NCBI GenBank assembly: GCA_950295325.1 | Contig: OX485804.1 | Span: forward strand, 34,410,001-34,474,000 | Source: Polytrichum commune | Lineage: Eukaryota; Streptophyta; Polytrichopsida; Polytrichales; Polytrichaceae | Direction of reading: 5' to 3' | DNA: 64,000 nucleotides | In this document: one piece after another, positions 1 to 13,334 of the stretch | Layout of the letters: every line of letters begins with the position of its first letter | Numbering within the stretch: position 1 is the stretch's first letter | Notes under the pieces: model-generated | Told to the model about the DNA's origin: nothing | Seen by the model: the letters and a program-made list of their open reading frames with translations, nothing else | Database searches by the model: none | Program-made: the position numbers and the translations under genes

Positions 1-1029
1 GGTCACATCCACAAATATCACAAGCCCTCTCATGAGTAACCATTAACCGCAACATATGTGAACCTCAAAATGGACCCCTGCCCCTAGTGTTCAAGTTTGA
101 AGTGTGCACATGCATTTCAATGTGAAGGGCTTCAAAATAATCACACTTCACTCAAACTTACAAACTTTTTTTTGCAACACTTCACCAAAAAAAAAACTTG
201 ATATTGGTTGTTTTGTATTGAATATGAAAGTAATATGATGTCTCATGATATTGAGGAAGTACATGCATTAAAATGATGCACTAAAAGTATCTAGATTCCC
301 TACATGATGCACTTAATCATCATCCAACTCCAAAGGCAAAGCCCTCCGGTTGTTGGTCGATTCCCAAGTGTCAAAAATTCTAGCCCAATCCATATTTTTC
401 ATTGGATGACCGCACAATGACACTCGCATGATTTCATCCAATGTTTCAAGTTTCAATCAACTTCTGCGATCACTCTTCACCCAATTTTTTTTGGAAAATC
501 CACATTCACATATAGTTGTGTTTGCCAAGGTGAAATTGCAGTCAGTGCCAAGCTAAAACTGTAGGAGTTATTGGAATTTGAAAGTGTCTGCTAGAGTGCC
601 AAGACTGGAGTCTAGCTATGTTTCTATTTGCAAATTATAGCCATTATATTTTGTGACAAGCAATTTTTGGAGAGGCCTTCACTGTGACTAGTGGAAACTT
701 TCCAGAGCACATTTTGTGAAGTGCCCCAAATAAATATATAAACTTTTTTGACGGCCAAAATGACATTTAACAGGTGTTGAAGACTTCAGTATTGAACACT
801 TACCCCCCCCCCCCCCCCCAACATGAACACTCTCTATAATTACAGAATCAACACTTATGTATGAGATAATTATTAGACTATTATCAATCTTTTACAATCC
901 ACTCAAGAAAGGAGAGTATTGAGTGGGGCTTGACAGAAATGACCCGTTGCCAATCACAAGTCATAATCAGTATCCTAAATGAGAGTATGCATTGATGGGC
1001 TCCAGATAAGAAGACAGAGCCAATGAACA
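1..1029. other. AT-rich stretch without a recognisable gene
   Basis: No coding signature, splice pattern or structural RNA is visible on either strand. The only notable feature is an uninterrupted run of 17 C at about 803-819. Similar G or C homopolymers recur through the window, for example near 3,580, 12,746-12,761, 13,272, 18,663 and 21,005. Confidence 0.6.
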
Positions 1030-1095
1030 GGGACAACTGACCGCTGGTTCCAGATAAACCGGTTGAGTTTGAAGAAATAACCGGTTGAAGTTAAG
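1030..1095 (-). repeat. Inverted fragment of the CCGGTT-motif dispersed repeat
   Basis: Read on the minus strand, this stretch gives an AAGTCCTTAACTTCAACCGG-type core, then a second CCGGTT after a TTATTTCTTCAAACTCAA-like spacer. The same order occurs in the copies at 6.4-7.6, 33.45, 41.8, 46.85 and 59.3-59.6 kb. Only the core of the repeat is left here. Confidence 0.6.
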
Positions 1096-1252
1096 GACTT
1101 CTCCAAAATTACGGATCATTTTAGAATACATTTCAAATTAATAAAGGAAAGCCAGAAGATCACAACGTAACAAATAAATAAATAACCAACGTCGGGCAAT
1201 CCCACATGAATTTGAGCATGTTGGTCCTAAACCTGCTCAAAAATCCTCTTGG

Positions 1253-1284
1253 TGCAAGGTGGGGTTTATAACCTACCTTGCACT
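1253..1284. repeat. Short hairpin (GTGCAAGGT / ACCTTGCAC)
   Basis: Two 9-bp arms, GTGCAAGGT and ACCTTGCAC, enclose a loop of about 14 bp. No transcript context or terminator role is evident. It may be the remnant of a small inverted-repeat element. Confidence 0.4.
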
Positions 1285-1909
1285 GGGTGGGCTCTTGGCT
1301 TCCTACTTACCTAGTTAATTTTTTTTTTCCCCGTCAAGTAGAGAGAAGATTTCACAATGGAAATTGAATTGCCAACCACTCCATTCGGAAATGAGTACCT
1401 CTCCACTATCACCCGGTAGTTTAGGGTCATCTCGGACCTCACAAGATAACATTGTTAAGTAGTGTGCATTCATTCATGTGAACCCTGAGAATATGACCAT
1501 GGGATGTCCTAGCAAGTGCAAATTTAGTCTCGGGACCACATGAACGAAACACATTGCTTAATAATGTTATGAACATTTACCCAGTTGGTTTTGGAAACAC
1601 TAAGATTTTGATTGATTGTGCCCAAAAACCTCTTTGGACATTGAGGTGGGCCTCATGAGCAACCCCTTCAAGAACTCACGCCAATGGATCGTCCGGAGGA
1701 AACATAACTTGAATGATGTAGCCAAGAGGGGTCATAAGGCTAGAGCTCATAAAATGAAATCGATTTCAAAGTCCACAAAGCCAAAAGGTTAATTCTTTAA
1801 TGGTTATTCTTTTTGACTGGCCCCATTTCTTCTAGGATATGAAACACACGATTAGTACAAGATGGTAAGCAAATGCAAACCAAGGTTGTAGCTGAATTTC
1901 GTCATGATT

Positions 1910-2460
1910 TTAGGAGCTATGGTTATTGACTCATGCAAGCATCTAAATTTACATGGGTAGCAAGCTATTCGTGAAGACAACCTAAATGCACATATCAATG
2001 AACCTTGGAAAAGAAAAAAAATGACACACAATCTACCAACTACAGGGATTGGGATAGATGACCACCTATTGGGTTTCAATGGAGAGACAATCTTTGATTT
2101 GAGGTGCTTATGCCTTTGATACTTAAGCTCTAAGCCCGCGGTTATTAATTCATGTAGGCAACTGAATTTACATGGGTAGCAAGCTATTCGCAAAGACAAC
2201 GTAAATGCACATATCAATGAACCTTGGAAGAGCAAAAATGACACACAATCTACCAACTCTAAGGATTGGGATAGTTAGCCACCAATGAGTTTCTGTGCAT
2301 GAGTTTCCATAGGTCTTTGATTTGAGGCGCTTGTGCTTTTGATACATATAAGTTCTTTTGGATGCTTTCTGCAATTGAGATTTTCAATTTGTGCCAAAAA
2401 ACGAAAAGAAAAAAAAGACACATGTAAGTTGTAAGCCTATGGTTATGAACTCCTTGCAGG
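1910..2460. repeat. Direct duplication of about 219 bp with a third partial copy
   Basis: The segment beginning AATTTACATGGGTAGCAAGC occurs at 1,946 and again at 2,165. Both copies continue collinearly through ATGCACATATCAATGAACCT and GACACACAATCTACCAACT to a TTTGATTTGAGG(T/C)GCTT tail. The start of a third copy is visible near 2,425-2,460. A diverged single copy lies at about 44,945-45,010, so the unit belongs to a dispersed family that duplicated in tandem here. Confidence 0.75.
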
Positions 2461-4800
2461 GAGCCCTAGAGTCATACATTGGTTTATTGATGGAGTAAGG
2501 TTTGGCTGCCCGCGTGGCCCCCTTGTCCTGGAAACTTATTGCCTGACATCCCTGCTGACGTGGCAACACTTGTTGTTTTTTTCTTTTTTCTTTTTTCTTT
2601 AAAGTTTCAGCTGGCCGCCAGCCCTCTTCAACAAATGGTAGTATGTTAACGTTTATTATAATGCACATATAAGTTATATACGTCTGTTGATGATCTGAGG
2701 CCCACTGCCGGCGGATGGGCATGTTGGCATTCTGAAGTCAAAAGAGTTCACTGTTCTCCTTCTACCCACATCCCTGGAGACAAAATAATAATAATAACAA
2801 TAATAATAATAATAATAATATTGGTTTCGCAAGGCAATGGCATGGAAGGTAATCAGGTCTTGGAGCTCTGTGCATCCCATGCTCGGATGGAGTCGGAATC
2901 ATTGGGCTCCTTTCGGATGAAAAACCGAATCAATCTGCATGGATGACAACTTGTGCATTTCGACCACAACAACATACTGTATGCGGATGGGAAGAAAATA
3001 CTACGACTACTAATAATAATAATCATCCACAAGAAACGATAAGTTTGAGGGATATACGGTGGATGAGATGAGACTAGAAGTACGGCACACTGGTACTTTG
3101 AGGATGTCATGACGTGTTCAATGGTCTCTTTGCACATTGGATTTTTTTTGATAGCACTATGTTTCATTGGATCTCTAGTGTCACGGAAATGGGTGTTTCC
3201 TAAAGCTCAATTTCTTTCCTCCTATTTGATTCAAGTGTTATCAAAGTGTTGTAGTGTGCCTCTCTTAGTCAAGGGCTTGCTAGTGGTACCATGGACACCC
3301 TCGTAGACCTTGACTTTGGATCGTCGTAAAAAAAAAAATCAAAGAAGTTACTCTTAATGTATAGAAAGCTGCATTATACCAAGACAATAGGTTGTTAAAT
3401 TCTTGAAATCCGTTGTATCATGTTTATCACTAGTGAGGGCTCGCATTGGTCATTCTAAGAATAGATGTGGAAATTAAAAAAATGTGGAGACACATGAAAT
3501 TGTGCGAGTGTATCTTCTTACTAATGACCCTATTTGGTGTAGTTATTTTCGTAAAATTTAGTGCCATGCTCTCCCCCTGCCCCCCCCCCCCCAAAAAGAG
3601 TAGAATAATATAGATCCTACAAATTATTCAAAAATGCCCTTCATTTTGGTGCCCTCATGAAGTTACTCGGTGAAAACCAATGTTTGCTTCCGTTGAGTGT
3701 AGATTGAGTGGAACTTCGAGTACGTACATAGTTTGTATACACAACAATGAACAATATGCTATCTTATGTTACTTCAAGAGCAACCGAAACTTAAAGTTCA
3801 AAGGGTTCATAATTCTTATGTTCACTACTTAACCTCTCATATTGTTTTTCTGCGATATGGGAGGGGTGGGACTTTATTTTTTGCGGCTGAAACCGTCTCC
3901 TGGTTGCAAACAAAACGCACCGCTCCTCCATGTATAGTAGATTTTATATGATCAAACCAAGTTAAAGATAACATCGTGGCATATGGAAAATTATTCAATT
4001 GTGTGGGATTGCTCTCCTTCTAATCATGGAGGACACAAACAACCGTGGTAATGTTGGAGTCTCAAACTCATATTTATGTTGAATATGGGTCTCATGGGGA
4101 ACTTGACCTTGAGCCCACATTGCAGTCCTACATAGTGTAATAAGGTCACCCAAGAGGACTGCCTCCAGATTTTCCCCACAAGCTAGGCCACCCAACAAAT
4201 TTCATTTAGTTATTTCTAGATGATAAACCATGAGATTCCTATCAATGTTGGAGGGTTATCAAGTTTTGAGTTAATCACAATTATGAATTGTGTAGAATTT
4301 AAATTATGGAAAAGTCAACAATTCAAGTTATGAATTATGTTAGACACCCTTAGACACACATTTATTTCATAAATACGGTTGTGAGCATATTTTGAGACCC
4401 AAAAGTTGGTGGTTCCCCATCTCGGTACTACTAGCATGCTCTTGACAAGGCGAGGTGCGTTGTAACAATGTGATTACATTTAATTGATGGTTAGGCTTAA
4501 AAACACTATGGACCACTCAAGTATGGTGATTCACGTTGCTGAAAGGCACCTATTTTGAGGAAGCATATGTGAAGTGGCCCACTTTTTGGGTAATTTACAG
4601 TGTGATAAATTTGCAATTCTTTTAGTTGCACATGACATGTGCTTCTGAGTCCATATGCTAATAATTTTAATAACATTTAGCAACATGTATGTATCCACCA
4701 TCAAGTTTTTCCGACTTCTCTCTCACCCTATTGATCTTCATCCACATAACCATGTGGTGTCCGAAGTGGTGTTCTGTAATTGGGAGAAGGGGATGACCTC
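2461..4800. other. No gene recognised; simple repeats only
   Basis: Short open frames here have no family signature and overlap on both strands. An ATT/ATA microsatellite lies at about 2,787-2,821, a C-rich run near 3,580-3,592 and a TTTTTTCTTT-rich tract near 2,577-2,600. Confidence 0.6.
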
Positions 4801-4841
4801 TAGAGAGGGAGAGGAATGATTTTGTTCAATAAAATTTGTTT

Positions 4842-5095
4842 GGACCTCCCAAGTCTTGGGGATTCACTAACCCTTTCCCAACCAAGGACTTATATAAGGT
4901 CCATGTGAGGTTGCTTTACCTCATGGTAGGTTTCTAGATCAACCCCTAAGGGGGAAGGGGAACGATTTTGTCAGTAATTATGTGTGGACCTCCCAAGTCT
5001 TAAGGATTCATCAATCCTTTCCCAACCAGGGACTTATATAAGGTCCATGTGAGGTTGCTTTACCTCATGGAATGATTCTTAATCAACCCCTAATA
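4842..5095. repeat. Tandem duplication, 144-bp period
   Basis: The block beginning GGACCTCCCAAGTCTT starts at 4,842 and again at 4,986. Both copies continue through CCTTTCCCAACCA, GGACTTATATAAGGTCCATG and AGGTTGCTTTACCTCATGG to AATCAACCCCTAA. A more diverged third copy of the CTCCCAA-CCTTGGGGA part lies at about 5,280-5,330. The matching stretches are long, so the duplication looks fairly recent. Confidence 0.8.
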
Positions 5096-5744
5096 TCAGA
5101 AGGCCCATATAGGAGGGCATCGTAATATAACCATGTCTAGTAACCTTGATTAGGCCTATCGATCCTCATAAGTAACCTAGTTTTTTGCCTTACCTCATGA
5201 TGGGGTTTACATGTCAATCTCCATGATTGGAGGATCCACAAGGTGAAGGCACCCAAATGGTTATGACCAACAACCTTGATTGGGCCTCCCAACCCTTGGG
5301 GAGGATTAACTAGTTTTTCCCTAGCCATGTGTTTTGTGGCAGGTGCTCCGACGAGAATGAAAGATTGTTTGCCTTCTTGTGAGTTGTCACTCTATGGCCA
5401 CAAAACGAAAAAAATTTAACACCCCTAATAACTAAGAACAATAATGTGTAGATTTCCCCAGACTTTGTGTCGTGTAGACACTGAGTGATTTGAGCTCCTT
5501 AAAATCCTTCCCCCACCTTCAAACTAGAACTGTCAAATTTTGTGTTCGTAGATTTTGGAGGGAAAAATGCCAAAAATGATCTTATAACCCCCGTTTGGAC
5601 CAATGTTGACACCACTATAGTAGAGGCGCCCATAACCAATCACTTAAGAGACATTGCATCAGCTCTGGAGAATGCATGGTATCGATAATCAACATCATTA
5701 ATGACATGAAAGAACCTACCTGTAGTTGTCAAAATTTGTACTCA

Positions 5745-6240
5745 TTAAGTGGTTATATAGCCCCCTCCCCCACTCTCAAACATGTCAACGATTGAACCCA
5801 GTACGATTAGCATATTTTGAGTAAGATCAATCTCTTTTAACCACATGACGTCTTTTTGGTGTCCATTCTTAGATCCACACCTAACCACACACAACTCAAA
5901 TATAAGTGTCCATATTGTTGCTATGTTGGATTTAGGCACGTCTAAGGCAGTTGGACCTTGAATGGTTACTCTTTTCAACTAGCCCACTTCTCCTAGGATA
6001 TGAAACAAGCGACTAATATGTGATGATTAGCAAATCAAAATCAAGCTCGTAGCCGCTTTCCTCATACTTTTTGAAACTCGTATATAGAAATAGTTTATTC
6101 ATTATCATAGTGAAGATTCTTGTGCTCATTAAATAGTCAAATAGGTCCCCCAATTATGTTGACTATCAAACCTCGAACAATCATCAAGAACTAGAGCACG
6201 TAGTCCAAACTCTTTAAAACACTTTATTTTCTTGGTATCT
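5745..6240. repeat. Dispersed repeat family B, copy 1
   Basis: This copy carries the ordered landmarks of family B: a CTCCTAGGATATGAAACA-type start, GATGATTAGCAAATC, GTGAAGATTCTTGTGCTCATT, AAATAGGTCCCCC and TTAGATCCACAC. Other copies lie at about 1,830-1,930 (partial), 25,610-25,935 and 47,110-47,460. No coding capacity is conserved among them, which fits a decayed non-coding transposon part. Confidence 0.6.
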
Positions 6241-6749
6241 GTTCTTGGCAGTGTCCTGGGAGATTGTTGAGTGTAATTGGTCAAGATTCTAGTGCTTCCA
6301 AGGCCGACTGGTCACGTGTTGTTATCTTCAGTTTTTTTTAAAAATAAAAAAAATAAAAATTGAGGTATATCCCATAGATCGGTAATTTTCTTGAAGTTGT
6401 GAACTCCAGCTGGTTATTTCTCAAACTCAACTGGTTCATCTCCAACAGGCGTTCGGTTCCCACCGTTCATTGGTTCTTGGATCCACACGAAACCACTTAT
6501 ATACTACTCAAATATAGGTGTCCTAATAAGGAAGTAACTGAATAAGGGTTGTCTCTACTTTCTGTTACATCATGACAGTGGTTGGGGAATTTTTTGGACA
6601 CAAGATCCTAGTGTTTCCAAGTGCAACCGCTTGGTGTTATATGTTGTGTTTGTTTGCATAAAATTCGAGGTATATTCCATAGATGCCTTTTAAAACAATG
6701 GGTAATTTTCTTGGAGTCTTGAACTTCAACCGGTTCATATGTAACTAGT

Positions 6750-7090
6750 GGTCGGTTCTCCCCGTTCATTGGCTCTCGGATCCACACCACACCACTTATA
6801 TACATCTCAAATATAGGTTTTCACCTAAGCAAAAAGTAACCAAATAAGGGTTGTTTGTATCTTGTCATGGCAGCAGCCGGGGAGACTTCTAGACACAAGA
6901 TCCCAGGTATACAACCAATTGATTGCACTTGGAAACATGGGGATCTTGTGTCCAGAAATCTCCCCGGCCATTGCCATGACAAGGTAAAGACAACCCTCAT
7001 TCGGTTACTTTTTTTCTTAGGACACCTATATTTGAGATGTATATAAGAGGTGTGGTGTGGATCCAAGAGCCAATGAGCGGGGAGAACGGC
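6750..7090. repeat. Large hairpin (about 150-bp arms, about 38-bp spacer)
   Basis: The left arm (6,750-6,900) reads from the CGTTCATTGGCTCT landmark through GGATCCACACCACACCACTT to GACACAAGATCCC. The right arm (about 6,939-7,090) is the reverse complement of the same stretch with scattered mismatches. The arms come from two inverted units of the local repeat array. Confidence 0.8.
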
Positions 7091-7093
7091 TGG

Positions 7094-7174
7094 GGCGAAA
7101 CAACCCGTACACTCGTTCCTTGGAAGCAAGGCTACATTCATCCAACAAGGAACAAGCGTATGGATTGGTTCGCC
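7094..7174. mobile_element. Small foldback (MITE-like) insertion of about 81 bp
   Basis: Two inverted arms of about 29 bp begin with GGCGAAAC and end with GTTCGCC and differ at about five positions. The inner parts pair as CGTTCCTTG with CAAGGAAC. The element sits exactly where the repeat unit around it is interrupted. No clear target-site duplication is visible. Confidence 0.55.
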
Positions 7175-7620
7175 CAAACCTTGGTTGTATGTTGTGTCTT
7201 TCCGCATAAATTCGAGGCATGTTCCATAGACTCCTTTAAAACAATGGGTAATTTTCTTGAAGTCTTGAACTTGAACCGGTTCATCTCCAACTAGTGGGTC
7301 GGTTCTCACCATTCATTAGCTCTTGGATCCACACCACACCACTTACATACATCTCAAATATGGGTGTCCTAAGAAGAAAGTAACCAAATAAGGGTCGCCT
7401 CTACCTTATCATGGCAACGGCTGGGGAAACTTGTGGACACAAGATCCTAGTGTTTCCATGTGCAACCGGTTGGTTGTATGGTGTGTCTGTCCGCATAAAC
7501 TTGAGGCATATTCCATAGATTCCTTTAGAACGATGGGTAATTCTCCTGGAGTCTTGAACTTCAGCCGGTTCAATCTCCAACTAGCAGGTCGGTTCTCCAT
7601 GATCCTTGCCTCGTGGCAGG

Positions 7621-9639
7621 TGGGGCAGGGCCTGCAATGCCAGTGAGATACTTTCTTTGTTGTTCCCCCCCTGCCCCTTGCCCTTCCCTTCCTTTCCTTG
7701 TGAGTTGTCGCTACACAGCTGTAAACCCCACATTTCACAGCTGGGTAAGTTAGAAACAACAACAGCAGCAACAATCATAATAATGTGCAGGTGTCACGGG
7801 GCATCGTGCCAGCTCAATTCGCACCCAAAGCCACCTTCAAGGCTCCGGCTCTAGTGATGTTAATTAAGAAGAAGCTCTTGTCGAGGCCGCTACTACTGTA
7901 GTGCTGCTGCTGCCGTGGCGAAGGAGCTCTATATGCAAGAGGAGTGTCGTCTTTAACTTACTTCCGACGTGGCCGGCCTTGTGGCGTTCTTCTTCCTCCT
8001 CCTCATCGCCTACTAATTAATGTACCTCCTCCGATCCCCACGCGCTTGAAGGCTCTGCAAAGGCTCCCTCCCGAGCTGGCTAGGTGGCACCCTTACACAC
8101 ACAAGGCGTACACATGGCCACGTCACGTGTGTGATTTCTTTGTTGGTTCGCATCACTTAAGTATGTCACTGAACCTTGGGTAGGTAGGGTTGTGTGTCTG
8201 CCAAAGAGGCTCATACGCTGTTTAGGTTACCGAGGGGATTTGGGAAACGTGGGCAATTGCAGCCATGGCCATGTCGGAAGGAGGCCGGCGGGACTTCCAA
8301 GCAGGAGGAGGAATATATGTGTACTTACAAACGAGCTCTTTACTTGAAGAATGAAAGCTGAAAATCTCTCGTACCCACTTATTCGTTGGCAAGCGACTCC
8401 GTTGATTGCCTCCCGGCCGGCCCCCACGCAAATTGCATGCTTGCAGGATGCAGATACGAGAGGTATCACATTGAAACCGTTTGGGCCGTTGTTTTTGTCA
8501 AGCATTCATCGGCTGCGTATGTATCGAGGAATAGGAAATTAACTTACGTCTTGGGAATGGTGGGTGTCTACCATACACGCTAAACTCCGTAGTATCACAC
8601 CTGTGGCAACCAGGTTAGCACTTGATCGAAATTAGGGCACCTTATGGATTGCCGATGGGGGTCTTGGTTGGGGATAGGTGGTTCGAACATAGTCATGTGC
8701 ACATGTGCAAAGGCCGAGGAAAGCACATGCCCATACTAGTTCCCTACACTGTAAGAATCATGGTTCCTTACCACTGGTTCTCTTTCACTACATGGTTTTA
8801 TGATCCACTAAAATGGTAGATTTCCTATCCGTATTCACATATTTGAACCCCCTCGAGTGACGAGGATCCGCAATTCATGCACTATTAGAAAATGCTATCA
8901 CTTCAAACAAAACCCACACCAATAGAACAAATCAATGTATTGTTCATCCCTTTTTGGAATGATGAATTAAAAATTTCGCAGCCAAAGTGGTTTGTTTAGT
9001 TTTCAACCACACATAAAGAATTTGAGGCATTATTACCTAGACAAGACTTGATGGTCTCAATAAACTTTAAGTGATGTCGGTTGTTAGGGCAATGCTCACA
9101 ACGGATATGTAGTCGTCCTAGGACTCGTTCTTGCCCACCTAATGGTTCCAATCTATGACGTGGTATTAAAATTTACTATCTTCATAGAATGATAACCATC
9201 TAGTTGCTAAGAACAAGTGGTAATAACACGTGATTCATTTGGTAGTTGCATGTTTCTTTGTCACCCAATATACTTGAAGGTCCACATTCCCCATCAAACA
9301 ATGATAGAGATGGCGACTTTCTTGCTATCACCATCTAAGGGGCAACTCTCTTGCCTCATGTAGCATGCTACAATACTCAAACTTTGCATTCGTTGCATTG
9401 TCTATTGTGTGTTAATAATTAGAAGGGGGTTCTCTATTGTGTGGAGAATCTAATCCACACAATGATCGGTGTCCTTTACGTCGTTGAGTACATTGTGACA
9501 AATCATGGATCAATCACAAATTTGTTGAAAATACGACCCTCCATGTGCAACCGTAGACTTCATATAATCTCATGTGCATCCAATTCCCAATCACATCGAT
9601 GTTACAATACCACATGCTGTGGAACACACTAAGGTCTTA
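7621..9639. other. No gene recognised; relatively GC-rich patch at 7.6-8.6 kb
   Basis: Base composition rises above the surroundings at 7.6-8.6 kb, with C-rich and GCTGCTGCTGCC-like tracts. Open frames there overlap on both strands without splice sites or family motifs. From 8.6 to 9.64 kb the sequence returns to AT-rich DNA with nothing recognisable. The GC-rich part could be an old gene-proximal region. Confidence 0.45.
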
Positions 9640-9950
9640 TGTGATCCCTCTTGTTCATCTGACACCTATATTAGAGTAGTACATATGTGGCAAGGCTTCT
9701 AGCTCAGAACAGACAATTAAAAACATGTGAAATGATGAGATAGGACAATGTGTTCAAATATAGACACTATTATACATCCAATCATGAACTTAATCAAGAA
9801 GATCTATGTGATCAATTACAACAATAACAACGAATCAAAAACAAGTCCAAAACAATTTATTTATTTTTACCTCTTATAACTTTTGCATCTCAACTCCGAA
9901 ATGAAGCATGAAATGACAATCTTTGTGATTCGCAAATTGCTGCAGGTTGA
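9640..9950. repeat. Dispersed repeat family D, copy 1
   Basis: Landmarks in order are GACACCTATATT, GGCAAGGCTT, GATGAGAT, ACTTTTGCATCTCAACTC and AAATGACAATCTTTGTGATTCGCAAAT-like sequence. They recur in the same order at about 49,140-49,420. The two copies are the only ones I noticed. Confidence 0.6.
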
Positions 9951-12900
9951 AACAATCCCCGAACTTATCCAATGAACAGAAATGTTCATGGAGCTGGAAG
10001 TTCCTACAATAGGGCCAGATGCATTATACCGCTTGCATTTTGCAACGTGCCACATTGAGACCCGCAACGAATCTCGCCAGCCTTGTTCCAAGGCCAACAG
10101 TGTGCCACAATGCCACTGTAAGTAGGTTAGCCTACAATTACCCTAACTCGTAGCTCGTGTACTTAGCTCTACGAGCCTGAGCCTTCAGTTATTTCGTGCA
10201 CACATAAAAAGTTGGCTCTCGATCGGATGGCTTTCCCAAGGCAAGGCAAGGCTGGTTTGCTTTGCTTTTGTTTTTCCACACTGGCCACCTGACAAATGAA
10301 ACGTTACCAAAATATGCATTTCCTGTGCCACAAGCCTTAAGCCAAGCTAGCCTACCAACTTACTGTCGTTTGGAGAGCAGAGGCCGTGTCCAAACAAAGG
10401 AAGGCAAGGCAAGGCAAGGCAAGGCAGCGCCAACTGACAACGTGATCTATGATATTACACTCTGCTTCCATATATGGTTGGCTGGGATTGTGCCACACGG
10501 ATGTAGACATTTGCAAAGGCTCCTTGCTTCCACCACCGCCAAAAACCCATCCCAACTTCAGAGCTGTCAGGTCACGACGGGGTCCACACAACACGAGCTC
10601 TCATGCAGGCAGCTGAACAGAGAATTCCTTACCTGATTCACCTCGTTTACATGCTTGTTTATGTATGTGTGTTGCTTCTTCCTGACATGCGTAGGCTAGC
10701 ATACCTAGGCATTGCGGCTACCGAAAATGCACTCTCAACGAGGGCATTATATGTAGATTCTGTTAAGTTTGAACCCTAATGTAATCCGCATGGTTTAGCT
10801 GGTTTGAAAATGGGCAGGTGCAACTAGCATCTTTACCTGCCTCGTTTGCTTCAATTGCTCGGGATGGTGCTAACAAGACCGACCGCAGTCGCACTTGGCA
10901 TTTCACAAGGTCGCTTGCTCTTTGGCCAAGTGTTGGTTTGGATTGAGGTCAATATTTGATGACTGGTTCGAGAATCGGCAATGCCAGATGTCATTGTGTG
11001 TGGCCAAGGTTTTCAATCTCACTTCATAGGATGATGAAATCGATTCAAGGCAAGAGAGAGTGAGGATTTGCGAGATGGTTTCAACCACTTTGCTATCGAG
11101 TATTTGCTTCATCCTAGCCCTATCTAAAAGTTAGTTGATTTGAGCGTTTGCAAGGAGAAATTCAATTTCTCTATGATCATCCTAGGGTCAAAGCCCAAAA
11201 TGAGCCTCTTCCAGCCGTGGCTTGAATTGCTAAGCAATGAATTAATGGCAAGCAATGTAGCTTAAAAGTCGGATGCTAGAAATGGGTTCTTTCACCTCAA
11301 GTTGTGTCAAATGTCAATAACTCCATAATTACCAACAACATGTTCTAGTATAACTTCTAGCTTCTTTTCTTTTTTTTCTTTTTTTTCTTTTTTCTTTCTT
11401 TCCCTTATGTATGGATGGTGTTGTAGTAGTTGGTGGTGGAGTTTCTTGATATGAAGTAGGTGTAGGTGGACCCCTACTTATTAAACATAAGTTTCCTCCC
11501 AAGACATTCACCATTTGCATTACCTCACTCAATAAGAAATATTTTACAAAGCTACGCCTTTTCTTCTATTCAGTGCGCGTATTGAAATAATGTGCGTGGA
11601 TATGTGTCATTCAAGAAATGGAGTTTTAAATTGGTTGTCAAAGAATGATTAGCTTCTAAATATCTAGAAAGAAGATGATAAAAGTTTTGAAATATTAGAG
11701 TTATCCATTGATTCAATTGGAGTCTTGGTTGGGAATTGGTTGCTTTGCATACAAAACTTTTTGTGTTCAGTAAAATTTTGGTGCATGTGTTGGAGTTGGA
11801 GTGGAGGTTTGAATGAAGAACATTCTATGTCGGTTGGATAACGTGTTGTGCGATCTACTTTGCTTAGGGCCACTTTACACCAGATGTTGAAGCCCTTGGT
11901 TCATGAGATACAAATTATGTGATTGGATGAGAAGCCTAAGACTATCCAAGTTCGCTCTACACTAGGTCTTCATCATGACACCAAGTAATAATATTTCATG
12001 GTTTATTGAATATTACATGAATATTATGTTAGGCCATAAAAAAGAGGTGGGTTTAATGCAAACTAGAGGTTGTGGCAAACATTTAAATTGTCACTGGCTC
12101 TTAAAAATATTATGGTGCCATGGTGGGGTCCCAAACCAACTGTTTTGTATTGTGCATAAAATGCATCATGGTCACTTTATATGGTTCACTTTCATTGTAA
12201 AATTGCAAAATTGGATTCCATTTCCTATGATATTGCCTTCAAATGATTTTCAAGGGCCATTAGATTACAATCATGGCTCTTGGTTCGTGTGTAAAGCAAC
12301 CCTTAACTATAAGGGGTTTACCAATTATGCATCAAACCAGCCAAGAGCTTGCTCAACACTATGATGTTTATGTTTCTTGATTTGGTTGCGAACAACCTCC
12401 ATAATCTCCTCAAGTTTGATGACAAATCCTACTACACCAAGTAATACAAAGTTGAGGTGTTCAAAACAAAGCAATATGCTCTTAAATGCTCTGCAACCCC
12501 CTCTTAAACCAACCCCCAAAGAAGAAACAGAAAATGCATGTATTTAAGATATACCCAATCATCCTCACATTAAAGAAAGAAAGAAAGAAGACGCCATTTT
12601 TATGATAACAACATCAATGGGTCCGTTCATCCGTAGTTGGTCATGTGACATGGGACAAAAATGTGGGTGTAATGTGTACTTGTGGTGGGTGGGTTGATGT
12701 AGGTTAGTAGTTTTGTTAATTATGTGGAGATGTAGTGGATGCAAAGGGGGGGGGGGGGGGGAGGTCTTCTGGCTGGGTTTGGGAGTTCTATAGGGGTTCA
12801 CATGAAATAAAGTGTTTCACAAGTGTACGTTTATTTAGGTAGTTGAGGACTTTTATGACAAATTTGCTAAAAAAAACATCAATAACTTGCCAGTGTAGAT

Positions 12901-13334
12901 GGGGAATTGGGTGTGTGGATAGCACCTTGGACGCTCACCAACAACAATTACAAGTAGGTGCATGTGCATGGGTAAAGCCAAGATGGGACAATGTTTTGAT
13001 ATGCGACGTTGTTGTGGATGTCTTTATTTCTAGGGTATAGTACTTAATGATTGGGTTGAAGAGGTGGGGCCATGTATCAATGATGTTTTGGAAGCAGTTT
13101 GGGCATGTTTTGGATGCTCACTACTTACATTAAACCCCTGAGGTAGGAGCACTATAAATTGAGAAGTCAAGGTATTTAGCATACATGTGGGAACCGTATG
13201 AACATGGAAATTTATTCCCATGTAGGAACAAAGATACCAAGTGTGCTACAATTTATTTACTTTAAAAATCACCCCCCCCCCTTCACTTTGAAATAAGTAC
13301 AAAATTTTGAAGTGAAAATTGTGTTGGTACCCAA
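9951..13334. other. No convincing gene; microsatellites and one unassigned open frame
   Basis: An AAGGC pentanucleotide repeat lies at about 10,402-10,426, a CTTTTTT-rich tract at about 11,363-11,402, and a run of 16 G at 12,746-12,761. An open frame of 129 codons on the plus strand (11,975-12,364) has no recognisable domain and no supporting splice or promoter context. I do not call it a gene. Confidence 0.5.

Larger units (their letters stand above)
6240..7620. repeat. CCGGTT-motif dispersed repeat: tandem units plus one inverted unit
   Basis: Units of roughly 250-330 bp share an ordered set of landmarks: GGGGAGATTTTTGGACACAAGATCC-like start, GTTTCCAAGTGCAACCGG, GAGGTATATTCCATAGAT, AATGGGTAATTTTCTTG, CTTGAACTTCAACCGGTTCA, CGGTTCTCCCCGTTCATTGG, GGATCCACACCACACCACTT and AACCAAATAAGGGTTG. 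Units start near 6,245, 6,575, 7,175 and 7,425, and one lies inverted at about 6,939-7,095. Diverged single copies occur at 33.45, 41.65-41.85, 46.7-47.04 and 59.2-59.6 kb. I cannot assign the family to a transposon class. Confidence 0.75.

Noticed and set aside
11975-12364. 129-codon open frame on the plus strand.
   Set aside because: No domain, no splice or promoter context, and composition like the surrounding AT-rich DNA.
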